A stretch of 64,000 nucleotides of DNA from Amycolatopsis pithecellobii. GTDB lineage: Bacteria; Actinomycetota; Actinomycetes; Mycobacteriales; Pseudonocardiaceae. How positions within the stretch are numbered: the first letter of the stretch is position 1; every line of letters begins with the position of its first letter. Positions 1 to 10,324 of the stretch are shown here, in pieces. The notes beneath the pieces were generated by a model. That model ran no database searches, was not told the DNA's origin, and saw only the letters and a program-made list of their open reading frames with translations. A program made the translations under genes and the position numbers. The stretch is taken from NCBI RefSeq assembly GCF_009707865.1, contig NZ_WMBA01000020.1, forward strand, positions 47,309 to 111,308. Direction: 5' to 3'.

Positions 1-1603
1 CCAGCAGGCTCACCGATTCCAGTCCGAAGTTCTCACGTACCTTCTCCAGCAGCCTCGGCAACGGCGCGGTGTTCGTGAGCACCGTACGCGCGTACGAAGC
101 CAGCAACGATGCCTCGGTCCTGGCCTCCGCCGCCTGTTTCGCGAGCCGCGCCGCCGTGTCCACCACCAGCGCGACGAGCACGCCCACCACGACCATCGCG
201 ACCAGCGTGATGACATTGCTCTGGGCATGCACGGTCAGCGTGTAGAGCGGCTCGGTGAAGAAGAAGTTGAGCAGCCCGGCCGAAAGCAGCGCGGCCACGA
301 GCGCCGGTCCGAGCCCGCCGACCAGCGCGACCACGACGGTGGCCAGGAAGTAGTCGACGATGTCCGTGGACAAGTCGAGCTGACCACGCAGCAGCACCCC
401 GATGACCGTGGCGAGGCCGGGCACCAGCGCCGACAGCGCCCAGCCGAGGGCGCGGCGCGACGGCTTCAGCGGGCTCCGTCGCGGTAGCAACCTCCGCAAC
501 CGGCCACCGGCTTCCTCGTGCGTGACCATGTGCACGTCGATCGCACCGGAGCGCTGCACCACGGTCGCCCCGATCCCCTCGTCGAACAGCCGCGCCAGGC
601 GTGACCGGCGCGAGGTGCCGACCACCAGCTGAGTCGCGTTGACCCCGCGCGCGAACTCCAGCAGCGCCGTCGGCACGTCGTCGCCGACGACGGTGTGGAA
701 GGTGGCGCCGAGCTGCTCGGCGAGCTTGCGGTAGCGCCCCATTTCGGCGGGCCCGAGCCCGGACAACCCGTCACCGCGCAACACGTGCAGCACCAGCAGT
801 TCCGCCCCGGCGCGCGCGGCGATGCGGCTCGCTCGTCGGATCAGTGTCTCGCTTTCCGGCCCGCCGGTGATCGACACGACGACCCGCTCGCGGGTCTCCC
901 AGGTGTCGGTGATGTGCTGCTGCTGCCGGTACCGCTGCAACGCGACGTCCACCTGATCGGCCACCCACAGCAGCGCCAGCTCGCGCAACGCGGTGAGGTT
1001 GCCGGGCCGGAAGTAGTTGCCGAGTGCGGCGTCGATCCGTTCGGCGGGATAGACGTTGCCGTGCGCAAGCCTGCGCCGCAGCGCCTCGGGCGTGATGTCC
1101 ACCAGCTCCACCTGCTCGGCCTTGCGCACGACCTCGTCGGGCACGGTTTCCTGTTGCGGCACGCCGGTGATCTTCTCCACCACGTCGTTGAGACTCTGCA
1201 GATGCTGGACGTTCACAGTGGACAGCACGTCGATCCCGGCGTCGAGCAGCTCCAGCACATCCTGCCAGCGCTTTTCGTTGCGAGAACCGGGAATGTTGGT
1301 GTGCGCGAGCTCGTCGACGACCGCGACCTCCGGCCGCCGCGCGAGCACGGCGTCCACGTCCATCTCGGTGAACTCATGACCGCGGTACTCACCGCGTCGG
1401 CGGGGCACGATCTCCAGCCCCTCCACCAGCTCCGCGGTCTTCTTGCGACCGTGCGTCTCCACGATGCCGACGACCACATCGGTACCACGTTCCTTGCGGC
1501 GCCAGGCCTCACCGAGCACGGCGTAGGTCTTTCCCACGCCAGGAGCCGCACCGAGGTAGATGCGCAACTCTCCCCGGCGCGGCTTGTCCTGCTGTCCGTC
1601 CAC
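1..1603 (-). CDS. kdpD: KdpD osmosensitive K+ sensor histidine kinase (3' part outside window)
   Basis: Membrane sensor kinase that detects K+ limitation and phosphorylates KdpE to activate the kdp operon. Translation starts at a GTG at 1603, four bases after the kdpC stop, and is still open at the window edge, so about 534 N-terminal codons are present. In order there is the KdpD nucleotide-binding domain with Walker A GAAPGVGKT (residues ~18-26), a universal-stress-like domain (~250-365; the c-di-AMP site in Staphylococcus KdpD), and a hydrophobic block of several helices (~385-480). The dimerisation and catalytic kinase domains, and presumably kdpE, lie beyond the left edge. It is co-transcribed with kdpFABC. 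Assignment is firm; completeness cannot be judged. Confidence 0.95.
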   Translation of the reverse strand, partial: MDGQQDKPRRGELRIYLGAAPGVGKTYAVLGEAWRRKERGTDVVVGIVETHGRKKTAELVEGLEIVPRRRGEYRGHEFTEMDVDAVLARRPEVAVVDELAHTNIPGSRNEKRWQDVLELLDAGIDVLSTVNVQHLQSLNDVVEKITGVPQQETVPDEVVRKAEQVELVDITPEALRRRLAHGNVYPAERIDAALGNYFRPGNLTALRELALLWVADQVDVALQRYRQQQHITDTWETRERVVVSITGGPESETLIRRASRIAARAGAELLVLHVLRGDGLSGLGPAEMGRYRKLAEQLGATFHTVVGDDVPTALLEFARGVNATQLVVGTSRRSRLARLFDEGIGATVVQRSGAIDVHMVTHEEAGGRLRRLLPRRSPLKPSRRALGWALSALVPGLATVIGVLLRGQLDLSTDIVDYFLATVVVALVGGLGPALVAALLSAGLLNFFFTEPLYTLTVHAQSNVITLVAMVVVGVLVALVVDTAARLAKQAAEARTEASLLASYARTVLTNTAPLPRLLEKVRENFGLESVSLL

Positions 1604-1607
1604 CTTC

Positions 1608-2180
1608 TCAGTGTGCTCTCGCGGCGGCCACGGCCACATTCAGTTCGAGGACGTTCACACCCGGGATACCGATCCCGTAGCCGGTCGTGTTCTCCTCGAC
1701 CAGCTGGCTCACGAACGCCTCGGGCAACCCCGTGTTCCGCGCGACCCGCGCGATCTGGAGGTCGGCGTACGCGACGCTGATCGTCGGGTCGAGGCCCGAC
1801 GCCGAAGCCGTCACCGCGTCCGCGGGCACCGCGCCCGGCGCGACGCCTTCCCGCTGCGCGATGGCATCCTTGCGCTCCTGGATCTGCCCCACCAGCTTGT
1901 CGCTGAACCCGCCGAGGTTCGACGCGCCGGAGGCGGGCAGGCTCGCCGCCGACGGCCGGGTGTGGAAGTACGGGTCACGGGCGGGGTCGGCGGGCACCGG
2001 GTCGATCCCGATCAGTGACGAACCCACGGCCTGCCCGTGCACCGTGACGACCGAGCCCTCGGCCTTCGCTTGCAGGCCCGGGACCCGGGACACCACCCAG
2101 ATTCCGAGCGGATAGAGCACCCCGAGCAGCACGGTGAACACGAGCAGCACCCTGAGCCCGGCCATTGTTTGCTTGAGCAT
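1608..2180 (-). CDS. kdpC: KdpC, K+-transporting ATPase subunit C
   Basis: Small membrane-anchored subunit of the KdpFABC high-affinity K+ pump, thought to stabilise the complex and assist ATP binding by KdpB. The 190-residue product has one N-terminal membrane helix (~residues 7-28, VLLVFTVLLGVLYPLGIW) followed by an extracytoplasmic domain, matching the family. The ATG at 2180 is preceded directly by an in-frame GTG at 2183; either could start. It lies three to six bases after kdpB and four before kdpD, so translation is probably coupled along the operon. Confidence 0.95.
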   Translation of the reverse strand: MLKQTMAGLRVLLVFTVLLGVLYPLGIWVVSRVPGLQAKAEGSVVTVHGQAVGSSLIGIDPVPADPARDPYFHTRPSAASLPASGASNLGGFSDKLVGQIQERKDAIAQREGVAPGAVPADAVTASASGLDPTISVAYADLQIARVARNTGLPEAFVSQLVEENTTGYGIGIPGVNVLELNVAVAAARAH

Positions 2181-2186
2181 CACAGT

Positions 2187-4241
2187 TCACATTCCCGGAA
2201 TGAGGCGGACCAGCAGGTCCACCAGCCAGATGCCGAGGAACGGCGCGACAATCCCACCGACACCGTAGATCAGCAGATTTCGCCGCAGCAGCGCCGAAGC
2301 GCTCGACGGCTTGTACCGCACACCGCGCAGCGCCAGCGGAATCAGGGCCACGATGACCAGGGCGTTGAAGATCACCGCCGACAGGATCGCCGACCGCGGC
2401 GAGTGCAGCTGCATGATGTTGAGCACGCTCAGCTGCGGGTAGATCGCGACGAACATGGCCGGCAGGATCGCGAAGTACTTCGCGAGATCGTTGGCCACGC
2501 TGAACGTGGTCAGCGCGCCGCGGGTGATCAGCAACTGCTTGCCGATCTCCACGATCTCGATCAGCTTCGTCGGGTTCGAGTCGAGATCGACCATGTTCCC
2601 GGCTTCCTTGGCCGCCGAGGTGCCGGTGTTCATCGCGACCCCGACGTCCGACGCGGCCAGCGCGGGCGCGTCGTTCGTGCCGTCGCCGGTCATCGCGACG
2701 AGCCTGCCGCCCTCCTGCTCCTTGTGGATCAAGGCCATCTTGTCCTCGGGCTTGGCCTCGGCGAGGTAGTCGTCGACACCGGCGTCCGCCGCGATGGCCT
2801 TCGCGGTGAGCGGGTTGTCCCCGGTGATCATCACCGTGCGGATGCCCATCTTGCGCAACTCGGCAAACCGCTCGCGCATGCCCGGTTTGACCACATCGGA
2901 CAGCCGGATCACGCCACGCACGAACGCGCGCCCGCGGACGAGTTCGGCCACCACGAGCGGAGTTCCGCCCTGCTGGCCGATTTCGTCGGCCGCCCGCTCG
3001 GTCTGGTCCGGGAAATCCCCGCCGTGTTCGCGCACCCAGTCCCGCACCGCACCGGTCGCGCCCTTGCGGATCTCGCGGTCACCGATGTTGATCCCGCTCA
3101 TCCGGGTCTGCGCGGTGAACGGGACGAACTCGCCACCGGGCTCGGCGCTCGCCGGGCCGGTCAGCTCGATGATGCTGCGTCCTTCCGGGGTGCCGTCCGC
3201 GAGGCTGGACAACCGTGCGGCCTCGACCATCTCGTCCATAGTGGACTGTCCAACCGGGATCAGCTCGGTCGCCTTGCGATTGCCGAAGGTGATGGTGCCG
3301 GTCTTGTCCAGCAGCAGCGTCGACACGTCGCCCGCCGCCTCGACCGCGCGACCACTCGTGGCGAGCACGTTGCGCTGCACCAGCCGGTCCATGCCCGCGA
3401 TGCCGATCGCCGACAGCAACGCGCCGATCGTCGTGGGGATGAGACACACCAGCAGTGCGGTCAGCACGATCACCGACTGCTCGCTGCCGGAGTAGCGTGC
3501 CATCGGTTGCAGCGCCACGACGGCGAGCAGGAAGATGATCGTCAGCGTGGACAGCAGGATGGTGAGCGCGATCTCGTTCGGGGTCTTCTGCCGGGAAGCA
3601 CCTTCCACCAACGCGATCATGCGGTCCACAAAGGACTCACCGGGCTTGGTGGTGATCTTCACGATGATCCGGTCGGACAGCACCGTGGTGCCACCGGTGA
3701 CGGCCGAGCGGTCCCCGCCGGACTCCCGGATCACCGGGGCCGACTCACCCGTGATGGCGGATTCGTCGACGGTCGCGATGCCCTCGACGACATCGCCGTC
3801 ACCCGGGATCAGCTCGCCCGCCTCGACGATCACGAGGTCACCGACCTTGAGCTCGACTCCGGGCACCGGCTCCTCACCACCGGAAGCGGTCACCCGGCGG
3901 GCGACGGTCTCCTTTTTGGTGCGGCGCAAGGATTCCGCCTGCGCCTTGCCACGCCCCTCGGCGACCGCCTCCGCCAGGTTCGCGAACACCACGGTGAACC
4001 ACAGCCACAACGCGATACCGATCGAGAACACACTCGGCTCGCCGATCGCGTACACCGTGGTCAGCACCGAACCGACCCAGACCACGAACATCACGGGATT
4101 GCGCAACTGGTGCCGGGGGTTGAGCTTGCGCAATGCGTCCGGGACCGACGTCAGCAGCTGGCGCGGCCGGAACGCGCCCGCCCCGACCCGGTGGTCCTCC
4201 ACCGGGGTTTCGATCCTGGGTTTTTCTTCGGTGACGGTCAT
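2187..4241 (-). CDS. kdpB: KdpB, K+-transporting P-type ATPase catalytic subunit
   Basis: P-type ATPase subunit that hydrolyses ATP to drive K+ import through KdpA. Key motifs are intact: the TGES actuator loop (~residue 163), the phosphorylation motif DKTGTIT with Asp near residue 311, and the hinge motif [11 protein letters not shown]. The length of 684 residues is normal. The ATG at 4241 overlaps the kdpA stop (ATGA), which decides the start. An open frame continues upstream to 4409, but that part is inside kdpA and reads as low-complexity Arg-rich shadow, so it was excluded. Confidence 0.97.
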   Translation of the reverse strand: MTVTEEKPRIETPVEDHRVGAGAFRPRQLLTSVPDALRKLNPRHQLRNPVMFVVWVGSVLTTVYAIGEPSVFSIGIALWLWFTVVFANLAEAVAEGRGKAQAESLRRTKKETVARRVTASGGEEPVPGVELKVGDLVIVEAGELIPGDGDVVEGIATVDESAITGESAPVIRESGGDRSAVTGGTTVLSDRIIVKITTKPGESFVDRMIALVEGASRQKTPNEIALTILLSTLTIIFLLAVVALQPMARYSGSEQSVIVLTALLVCLIPTTIGALLSAIGIAGMDRLVQRNVLATSGRAVEAAGDVSTLLLDKTGTITFGNRKATELIPVGQSTMDEMVEAARLSSLADGTPEGRSIIELTGPASAEPGGEFVPFTAQTRMSGINIGDREIRKGATGAVRDWVREHGGDFPDQTERAADEIGQQGGTPLVVAELVRGRAFVRGVIRLSDVVKPGMRERFAELRKMGIRTVMITGDNPLTAKAIAADAGVDDYLAEAKPEDKMALIHKEQEGGRLVAMTGDGTNDAPALAASDVGVAMNTGTSAAKEAGNMVDLDSNPTKLIEIVEIGKQLLITRGALTTFSVANDLAKYFAILPAMFVAIYPQLSVLNIMQLHSPRSAILSAVIFNALVIVALIPLALRGVRYKPSSASALLRRNLLIYGVGGIVAPFLGIWLVDLLVRLIPGM

Positions 4242-5884
4242 GCCAGAGCCTCCGCAAAGGGGCCGAGCGCGAGCGCCGGGATGAACGTCAGCGCCGCGAC
4301 GAGAACGATGGTGCCGGCCAGCAGCGAGCCGAACAGCGGCCCGGTGGTGGGCAGGGTGCCTTCGTTTTCCGGAACCCTCTTCTGCTGCGCGAGCGCACCG
4401 GCGAGGCACAGCGTGGCCACGATCGGCACGAACCGGCCGAGCAGCATCGCGACGCCGAGCGTCGACTGGAACCAGTTGCTGGTCACGGTGATCCCGGCGA
4501 ACGCGCTGCCGTTGTTGTTACCGGCCGAGGCATAGGCGTAGAGCAGTTCCGAAAGTCCGTGCGCGCCATTGTTGTTGAGCGCCGAGGACGTGTCGGGCAT
4601 CAGCAATGCCGCGCCGGTGCCCAACAGGACCACGGTCGGCATCGCGAGGATCGAGATCGCCGCCGCGGTCACCTCGCGCCTGCCCAGCTTCTTGCCCAGG
4701 TATTCGGGCGTGCGCCCGACCATCAGGCCGGCGAGGAACATCGCGATGATCGCCACCACGAGAATTCCGTACAGGCCGGTGCCGACCCCGCCCGGAGTCA
4801 CCTCGCCGAGCAGGATGTTCAGCAACGGTCCGCCGCCACCGAGACCGGTGAAGCTGTCGTGCATCGAGTTCACCGCGCCGGTCGAGGTCCCGGTGGTGCT
4901 CGTGGCGAACAGCGAGGACGCGGAAAGGCCGAACCGCTGTTCCTTGCCTTCCAGGTTCGCGCCCGCGAGCAGCGCGGCGGGACCGTTCGGGTGCGTCTCG
5001 GCGAGCCACACCCACGCCAGCACCGCAGCCCAGATGCCACCCATGACCGACACCAGCACGTAGCCCTGCTTGCGATTGCCGACCATCGTGCCGAATGTGC
5101 GGGTCAGGCACACCGGGATCACCAGCAGCAGGAAGATCTCGATGAGATTGGTCCAGATGTTCGGGTTCTCGAACGGGTGCGCGGAGTTGGCGTTGAAGAT
5201 GCCGCCACCGTTGGTCCCGAGTTCCTTGATGGCTTCCTGGCTCGCCGTCGGCGCGAGCGCTATCTGTCCACTGGGGACGTCCACACCGGACTTGAGGCTC
5301 TGCGTCACGCCGAGTGCGATCAGCACAAGCGCGAACAAGGCCGACATCGGCAGCAGGACCCGGATCGTGCCACGGGTGAGATCGACCCAGAAGTTCCCGA
5401 GCCGGTCGGTCTGGCGGCGGACGAACCCGCGCACGAGCGCGATCGCCACCGCGAGCCCGACCGCCGCGGACAAGAAGTTCTGCACGGTCAGCCCGGCCAT
5501 CTGCACGGTGTCACCCAGCACCGACTCCGGCACATAGGACTGCCAGTTCGTGTTGGTGACGAAGCTGACCGCCGTGTTGAACGCCATGCCGGGGCTCACC
5601 GCACCGCGGCCGAAGCTCAGCGGCAGCACGGATTGCAGGCGCTGCAACAGATACAGCAGCACGACCGACACGAACGAGAAACCGAGTACACCCATGGCAT
5701 AGGTCGGCCAGCGCTGTTCGACATCCGGTTTGACCCGGAACAGCTTGTACATGCCCCGTTCGATCGCCAGGTGCTTCTCGGACGTGAACACCCTGGCCAG
5801 GTAGTCGCCGAGCGGTTTGTAGACCACCGCGAGGGCGACGAGGAGGATGCCGACCTGGATGAAGCCGGCAGCGAGGTCGCTCAT
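4238..5884 (-). CDS. kdpA: KdpA, K+-transporting ATPase channel-like subunit
   Basis: K+-binding, channel-like subunit of the Kdp pump, a relative of Trk/Ktr transporters with four degenerate pore loops. The 548-residue protein is almost entirely membrane-spanning, begins with an amphipathic helix and ends in a hydrophobic segment, as expected. NTNWQSY and [17 protein letters not shown] are typical selectivity-filter surroundings. The ATG at 5884 lies one base downstream of the kdpF stop codon (5888-5886), and its 3' end overlaps kdpB by four bases. Confidence 0.96.
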   Translation of the reverse strand: MSDLAAGFIQVGILLVALAVVYKPLGDYLARVFTSEKHLAIERGMYKLFRVKPDVEQRWPTYAMGVLGFSFVSVVLLYLLQRLQSVLPLSFGRGAVSPGMAFNTAVSFVTNTNWQSYVPESVLGDTVQMAGLTVQNFLSAAVGLAVAIALVRGFVRRQTDRLGNFWVDLTRGTIRVLLPMSALFALVLIALGVTQSLKSGVDVPSGQIALAPTASQEAIKELGTNGGGIFNANSAHPFENPNIWTNLIEIFLLLVIPVCLTRTFGTMVGNRKQGYVLVSVMGGIWAAVLAWVWLAETHPNGPAALLAGANLEGKEQRFGLSASSLFATSTTGTSTGAVNSMHDSFTGLGGGGPLLNILLGEVTPGGVGTGLYGILVVAIIAMFLAGLMVGRTPEYLGKKLGRREVTAAAISILAMPTVVLLGTGAALLMPDTSSALNNNGAHGLSELLYAYASAGNNNGSAFAGITVTSNWFQSTLGVAMLLGRFVPIVATLCLAGALAQQKRVPENEGTLPTTGPLFGSLLAGTIVLVAALTFIPALALGPFAEALA

Positions 5885-5885
5885 C

Positions 5886-5987
5886 TCAAAACTTCTCCGG
5901 CCTGATCAACGCGATGAAGAGATAGCCGATCAATCCCAGTGCCAGCACGCCACCCACGACGTTGGCCACCACGCCGGTCCCCGTCAC
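5886..5987 (-). CDS. kdpF: KdpF, small K+-transporting ATPase subunit
   Basis: A 33-residue single-helix lipid-like subunit that stabilises the Kdp complex. The hydrophobic core GGVLALGLIGYLFIALI is followed by RPEKF, the usual KdpF ending. The GTG start at 5987 has a good ribosome site (GGAGAAA about seven bases upstream). That start overlaps the stop of a further tiny membrane ORF upstream, so this is the second gene of the operon rather than the first. Confidence 0.9.
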   Translation of the reverse strand: MTGTGVVANVVGGVLALGLIGYLFIALIRPEKF

Positions 5988-6067
5988 AGTTTCTCCAGTC
6001 CGCGCAGGGTCAATGCGAGCGCCGCGAACACGGCGATCAGCAACACGGCGTACAGCAAGTCCGCCAC
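5984..6067 (-). CDS. Tiny single-helix membrane protein leading the kdp operon
   Basis: A 27-residue reading frame starting at GTG 6067, with AGAGG about eight bases upstream, and ending in a stop that overlaps the kdpF start. It begins MADLLYAVLLIAVFAALALT and ends LRGLEKL: one membrane helix flanked by Asp and by basic residues. The overlap and ribosome site argue that it is translated. It resembles KdpF in size and topology but lacks the RPEKF tail. It may be a second accessory subunit or a coupling peptide; the function is unknown. Confidence 0.65.
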   Translation of the reverse strand: MADLLYAVLLIAVFAALALTLRGLEKL

Positions 6068-6337
6068 TTCGCACCTCTTTCAGCGGGTCACCCGGATGGC
6101 GACCGCCCCGGGCAACACTGTGCGACCCCGGGCTGCGCCCGGTGAGCTGCGCTGACGGTGTCTTGACGCGCGTTTCCTGCGCATTTACGCCTTCTTGACG
6201 CCTCGTGAGACCTCCCACACCCACCGTTAACACAACCGCACAGATCCGACAATTCGCGCAGACACCGAGGGCGCTTCTGTGTTACTACTGCGTTACGCAT
6301 AGTTGCAGTCACTAAGCAAACTGGGAGGCAGTGGCAC
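6068..6337. promoter_or_regulatory. Divergent intergenic region between kdp and asnB
   Basis: 270 bases holding the leftward kdp promoter and the rightward asnB promoter. The asnB side has a strong ribosome site (GGGAGG at ~6321-6326) before the ATG at 6338. A CATAGT at ~6297 could be a -10 element for asnB, but no convincing -35 was found. No clear KdpE site could be assigned by eye. Confidence 0.4.
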
Positions 6338-8176
6338 ATGTGCGGTATCACGGGCTGGGTTTCGTTCGACGCGGATCTCACCCAGGAACGCCAAGTTCTC
6401 GACGCGATGACGGCGACGATGGCCTGCCGTGGCCCCGATGACGAGGGCACGTGGCTCGCGCCGCACGCGGCTCTCGGGCACCGCCGCCTCGCGATCATCG
6501 ACCTGCCGGGTGGCCACCAGCCGATGTCGGTGCGCACCCCGGCAGGCGAGGTGGTCATGGTCTACAGCGGGGAGGCCTACAACTTCACCGAACTGCGCGA
6601 ACAGCTGACTGGTCTGGGCCACTCGTTCGAGACCGACAGCGACACGGAAGTCGTGCTGCACGGCTATCTCGAATGGGGCGAAGCCGTCGCAGACCACCTC
6701 AACGGCATGTACGCGTTCGCGATCTGGGACGCCCGCGACGAGAAGCTCGTCATGATCCGCGACCGGATGGGCATCAAGCCGTTCTACTACTACCCCACCC
6801 GCGACGGGGTGCTGTTCGGCTCGGAACCCAAGGCGATCCTCGCGAACCCGTTGGCGCGCAAGGTGGTCGACGCCGACGGGCTGCGCGAGCTGTTCGCGTT
6901 CACCAAGACGCCCGGCTGGTCGCTGTGGAAGGGGATGTACGAGGTCGAGCCGGGCACGATCATCCGCGTCGACGCCTCGGGCACGCACCACCGCACGTAC
7001 TGGAAGCTCGACGCGGTCCCGCACACCGACGACCAGGAAACCACCGTCGCCCGCGTGCGTGAGCTGATGACCGACATCGTGCACCGGCAGCTCGTCGCGG
7101 ACGTGCCGCGCTGCGTGCTGCTGTCCGGCGGGCTCGACTCCAGTGCTGTCACCGGTCTCGCCGCCGCGCGCCTGGCCGAACAGGGCGAGCAGTTGCGTAC
7201 GTTCTCCGTGGATTTCTTCGGGCAAGAGGAGAACTTCCAGCCCGACGAGATGCGTGACACCCCGGACTCGCCGTACATCCGCGACGTCGCGAAGCTGGTC
7301 GGCTCGTCCCACCAGGACGTCATGCTCGACCCGGTCGCGCTGAGCGATCCGGCGGTGCGCCGCGCGGTCGTCACGGCTCGCGACATCCCGGCCGGCTTCG
7401 GCGACATGGACACGTCGTTGTACCTGCTGTTCAAGGCGATCCGCGGCGAGTCGACGGTCGCGCTGTCCGGTGAGTCGGCCGACGAGGTGTTCGGCGGCTA
7501 CCGCTGGTTCCACGACGAGACCGCACGCAACGCCGACACGTTCCCGTGGCTGGCGTTCCAGAACCCCTTGACCGATCGCAGCAACCTGTTGCGGAAGGAT
7601 GTCACGAACCTGCTCGACCTGGACCGTTACGTCGCCGACCAGTACCAGACCGCCGTGGCCGGGGTCGAGCACGTCGAGGGCGCGAGCGAGTTCGAGCGGC
7701 GGATGCGGACCGTCTGCAACCTGCACCTGACCCGGTTCGTGCGGATGTTGCTGGACCGCAAGGACCGCGCGTCGATGGCCGTCGGGCTCGAAGTACGCGT
7801 GCCGTTCTGCGACCACCGGCTCGTCGAGTACGTCTACAACACGCCGTGGTCGCTGAAATCCTTTGACGGCAGGGAAAAGAGCCTGCTGCGGCATGCCACG
7901 AAACACGTGCTGCCACAGTCCGTTGCGGAGCGGGTGAAAAGCCCCTATCCGTCCACACAGGACCCCAACTACGCGAAGGAGTTGCAGCGGCAGGCGAAGG
8001 AGGTGCTCGCCGAGCGCGACAGCCCGGTGTTCACGTTGATCGATCGCACCTGGCTGGCCGGTGCTGTCGAGATGGAGCACGGCTCGATCACGCCGTTGGT
8101 CCGGCAGGGGCTGGACCGGACGCTCGACCTGCACCACTGGTTCGACATCTACCGCCCCGAGATCGAGCTAGCCTGA
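6338..8176 (+). CDS. asnB: Asparagine synthetase (glutamine-hydrolysing)
   Basis: Converts aspartate to asparagine using ATP and the amide nitrogen of glutamine. The 612-residue protein starts MCGITGW, placing the nucleophile Cys at position 2 of the class II glutamine amidotransferase domain (~1-200). The synthetase domain carries the pyrophosphatase loop SGGLDSS at ~264. The ATG is fixed by the Cys-2 requirement and by GGGAGG upstream. It stands alone, divergent from kdp, and no secondary-metabolism genes adjoin it, so a housekeeping role in asparagine supply is the simplest reading. Confidence 0.94.
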   Translation: MCGITGWVSFDADLTQERQVLDAMTATMACRGPDDEGTWLAPHAALGHRRLAIIDLPGGHQPMSVRTPAGEVVMVYSGEAYNFTELREQLTGLGHSFETDSDTEVVLHGYLEWGEAVADHLNGMYAFAIWDARDEKLVMIRDRMGIKPFYYYPTRDGVLFGSEPKAILANPLARKVVDADGLRELFAFTKTPGWSLWKGMYEVEPGTIIRVDASGTHHRTYWKLDAVPHTDDQETTVARVRELMTDIVHRQLVADVPRCVLLSGGLDSSAVTGLAAARLAEQGEQLRTFSVDFFGQEENFQPDEMRDTPDSPYIRDVAKLVGSSHQDVMLDPVALSDPAVRRAVVTARDIPAGFGDMDTSLYLLFKAIRGESTVALSGESADEVFGGYRWFHDETARNADTFPWLAFQNPLTDRSNLLRKDVTNLLDLDRYVADQYQTAVAGVEHVEGASEFERRMRTVCNLHLTRFVRMLLDRKDRASMAVGLEVRVPFCDHRLVEYVYNTPWSLKSFDGREKSLLRHATKHVLPQSVAERVKSPYPSTQDPNYAKELQRQAKEVLAERDSPVFTLIDRTWLAGAVEMEHGSITPLVRQGLDRTLDLHHWFDIYRPEIELA

Positions 8177-8257
8177 CGCGGCACACCTGAAAATTCGCTG
8201 TGAAATTCCGGCATAAGGCACAAGCGGCGCGGGGTATGCGTTGAGGAGGGTAGAGAG

Positions 8258-8788
8258 GTGAGAGACATGACGACAGCGTTCACGCAGACCGCGTTCAGCA
8301 ACGCCCCCGCGAACCCGCAGCTGCCGACGCTGCCCACCGGGTGGCCGATCGGGTCCTACGACTCGTACGAGCAGGCCCAGCGGGCGGTGGACCACCTTGC
8401 CGATGCCGACTTCCCGGTGGCCGACGTGACGATCGTCGGTATTGAGCCGATGCTCGTGGAGCGTGTCGCGGGGAAGCTCAGCTGGGGCCGGGTGCTTCGC
8501 AACGCCGCGATGTCCGGTGCCTGGTTCGGTTTGTTCGTCGGGCTGCTGCTGAGCATGTTCAGCACCGGTGCCGGGCTGCTGCCGATCCTCATCGGGCTGG
8601 TCGCGGGTGTCGCGTTCAGCATGGTGTTCGCCGCAGCCGGGTACGGCGCGAGCCGTGGCCGCCGGGACTTCGTTTCGCACAGCCAGCTGGTGGCGCGCCG
8701 GTACGACGTGCTGAGCCAGCCGCATAACGCCGAGCGCGGCCGGGAGCTACTGGCCAACCTGGCGGCACGCACGGGTTTGAACAGCTGA
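8258..8788 (+). CDS. Stress-type membrane protein with N-terminal YflT-like domain
   Basis: A 176-residue protein resembling actinobacterial general stress proteins. Residues ~30-75 (IGSYDSYEQAQRAVDHLADA and following) look like the YflT/PF11181 domain. Residues ~88-135 form two closely spaced glycine-rich membrane helices, followed by a soluble basic tail. GTG at 8258 is preferred because GGAGGG sits seven bases upstream; ATG at 8267 is possible. It is monocistronic, ending at a hairpin terminator. Family membership is moderately sure; the biochemical role is unknown. Confidence 0.75.
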   Translation: MRDMTTAFTQTAFSNAPANPQLPTLPTGWPIGSYDSYEQAQRAVDHLADADFPVADVTIVGIEPMLVERVAGKLSWGRVLRNAAMSGAWFGLFVGLLLSMFSTGAGLLPILIGLVAGVAFSMVFAAAGYGASRGRRDFVSHSQLVARRYDVLSQPHNAERGRELLANLAARTGLNS

Positions 8789-8797
8789 TCTTGCCTG

Positions 8798-8831
8798 GGA
8801 AAGGGCCTCGCGTTCGCGCGGGGCCCTTTCC
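8798..8831. terminator. Bidirectional hairpin between the stress-protein gene and mutM
   Basis: Perfect 10-bp inverted repeat GGAAAGGGCC / GGCCCTTTCC with a 14-base loop, sitting between two converging genes. Each arm ends in short T or A runs. It is well placed to stop transcription from both sides. Confidence 0.8.
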
Positions 8832-8848
8832 TCATGTGTCCACAGTGG

Positions 8849-9703
8849 TCAGTTGCGCCGCGGACGGACCTGGCAGCGCGGGCAGAAGTAGGAGGACCGG
8901 TTCATGAACGGCTCGCGGCGGATCGGGGTGCCACAGCGGGGGCAGGGCTGGTCAGCCTTGCCGTAGACGTTGAGCGAGCGTTCGAAGTAGCCGGACTGGC
9001 CGTTTACGTTGACATACAAGGCATCGAAGGACGTGCCGCCCGCGTTGAGTGCCTCGGCCATGACCTCGGTCGCGGCTTCGAGCAGCTTCGAGCCTTGCGC
9101 GTTGGTCAGTTTTTCGGTCGGCCGGGACCAGTGGAGGCGGGCGCGCCAAAGGGCTTCGTCGGCGTAGATGTTGCCGACGCCGGATACCAGGGTCTGGTCC
9201 AGCAGCGCACGCTTCACCTCGGTGCGGCGTGACCGCAGCGCGCGCACGGCCTGCCGCGGGTCGAACGCGGGGTCCATCGGGTCACGGCCGATGTGCGCGA
9301 TCGGCGCCGGGAGGAGTTCGGGGCCGGCGAGATCGGCCAAGGCCAGCCCGCCGAACGTGCGCTGGTCGACGAACCGGAGTTCGGGCCCGCCATCGTCGAA
9401 GCGGACCCGCACGCGGAGGTGCTTCTCGTCGGGTGTGCCTTCGGGCTGGACGAGCATCTGCCCGCTCATGCCGAGATGCGCGAGAATGGCTTCCTTGTCG
9501 GACAATTCGAGCCACAGATACTTACCCCGCCGCCGCGCGGCTTCGACGCGAGCCCCGGCGAGGCGGCCGGTGAAGTCCTCCGGCCCGAGCTCGTGCCGCC
9601 GGATCGCCCGCGGATGCAGCACGTCCACCCGCGCAATGACGCGCCCGGCCACATGCGCCTGCAACCCGGCGCGGACCACCTCGACCTCGGGAAGTTCCGG
9701 CAC
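8849..9703 (-). CDS. mutM: Formamidopyrimidine-DNA glycosylase (Fpg/MutM)
   Basis: Base-excision repair enzyme that removes 8-oxoguanine and ring-opened purines and nicks the abasic site. It starts MPELPEVE, giving the catalytic Pro-2 and Glu-3. RRGKYLW carries the conserved Lys near 58, and the C-terminal zinc finger has CPRCG and CPRCQ pairs. The 284-residue length is normal. It is the last gene of the rpmF-rnc-mutM side of this cluster, and its start is only 51 bases from the divergent Uma2 gene. Confidence 0.96.
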   Translation of the reverse strand: MPELPEVEVVRAGLQAHVAGRVIARVDVLHPRAIRRHELGPEDFTGRLAGARVEAARRRGKYLWLELSDKEAILAHLGMSGQMLVQPEGTPDEKHLRVRVRFDDGGPELRFVDQRTFGGLALADLAGPELLPAPIAHIGRDPMDPAFDPRQAVRALRSRRTEVKRALLDQTLVSGVGNIYADEALWRARLHWSRPTEKLTNAQGSKLLEAATEVMAEALNAGGTSFDALYVNVNGQSGYFERSLNVYGKADQPCPRCGTPIRREPFMNRSSYFCPRCQVRPRRN

Positions 9704-9754
9704 AGCTCCAGGTTACTGTTCGCGATACCCTTGACCAGAAGAGGAGGTGGCCCC

Positions 9755-10324
9755 GTGAGCATCGCCCTCGAGCCTGCTACCGGCTGGTCAGCACTGTTTC
9801 AGGCCTGGCAGACGCTTGATGCGCCGGACGGCTGGAAAGCCGAGATCGCCGACGAGGCCTTGCGCCTCACCCCACCTCCCGCGGACGCGCACCACAACAT
9901 CGCCGATCTTGTCAGCAGGATGTTGATCATGGGGTTGGGCGAAGAACGGGGTATCTACCAGCGTCGCGGTTTGCGCATTCCGGAACTCGCCAGCTTGTAC
10001 GTGCCGGATCTCCTGGTGATGCCGCGGGACACGCCTCGCGAGCAGCACGGGACGGTTCTGGCCGAACACACCTTGCTGGTCGTCGAGATCACCTCACCGG
10101 GCAACGCGGACTACGACCGTCGCAACAAGCTCGCGGCCTACGCGTACGGGCGAGTTCCGGTGTACCTGCTGATCGACGATCACGCACCGGAGGGCGCACG
10201 CTGCATCGTCTACGCCGAACCTGCAAAGGGTGAGTACCGCAAAACCACGATCACGCCGTTCGGCGAGAAGGTCGAGATTCCCGAGCCGATCGGGCTCGAA
10301 CTGGATACCAGCCGCTTCGGCTAG
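9755..10324 (+). CDS. Uma2-family protein (PD-(D/E)XK nuclease fold)
   Basis: A 189-residue member of the Uma2 family (PF05685), widespread in actinobacteria and cyanobacteria and predicted to have a restriction-endonuclease fold. The likely active-site pattern is visible: VPDLLVM followed by [11 protein letters not shown] and a downstream Lys in [12 protein letters not shown]. The start is GTG at 9755 with GAGGAGG eight bases upstream; an open frame extending further upstream is mutM antisense. It converges on rnc with a four-base overlap. Cellular function of the family is not established. Confidence 0.85.
   Translation: MSIALEPATGWSALFQAWQTLDAPDGWKAEIADEALRLTPPPADAHHNIADLVSRMLIMGLGEERGIYQRRGLRIPELASLYVPDLLVMPRDTPREQHGTVLAEHTLLVVEITSPGNADYDRRNKLAAYAYGRVPVYLLIDDHAPEGARCIVYAEPAKGEYRKTTITPFGEKVEIPEPIGLELDTSRFG

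Noticed and set aside
2037..4535. Very long plus-strand open frame opposite kdpB and kdpA
   Set aside because: Product is His/Arg/Asp/Gln-rich low complexity; it is the antisense frame of a high-GC gene with G/C third positions.
6293..8137. Long minus-strand open frame opposite asnB
   Set aside because: Composition is that of an antisense shadow and asnB carries all expected motifs on plus.
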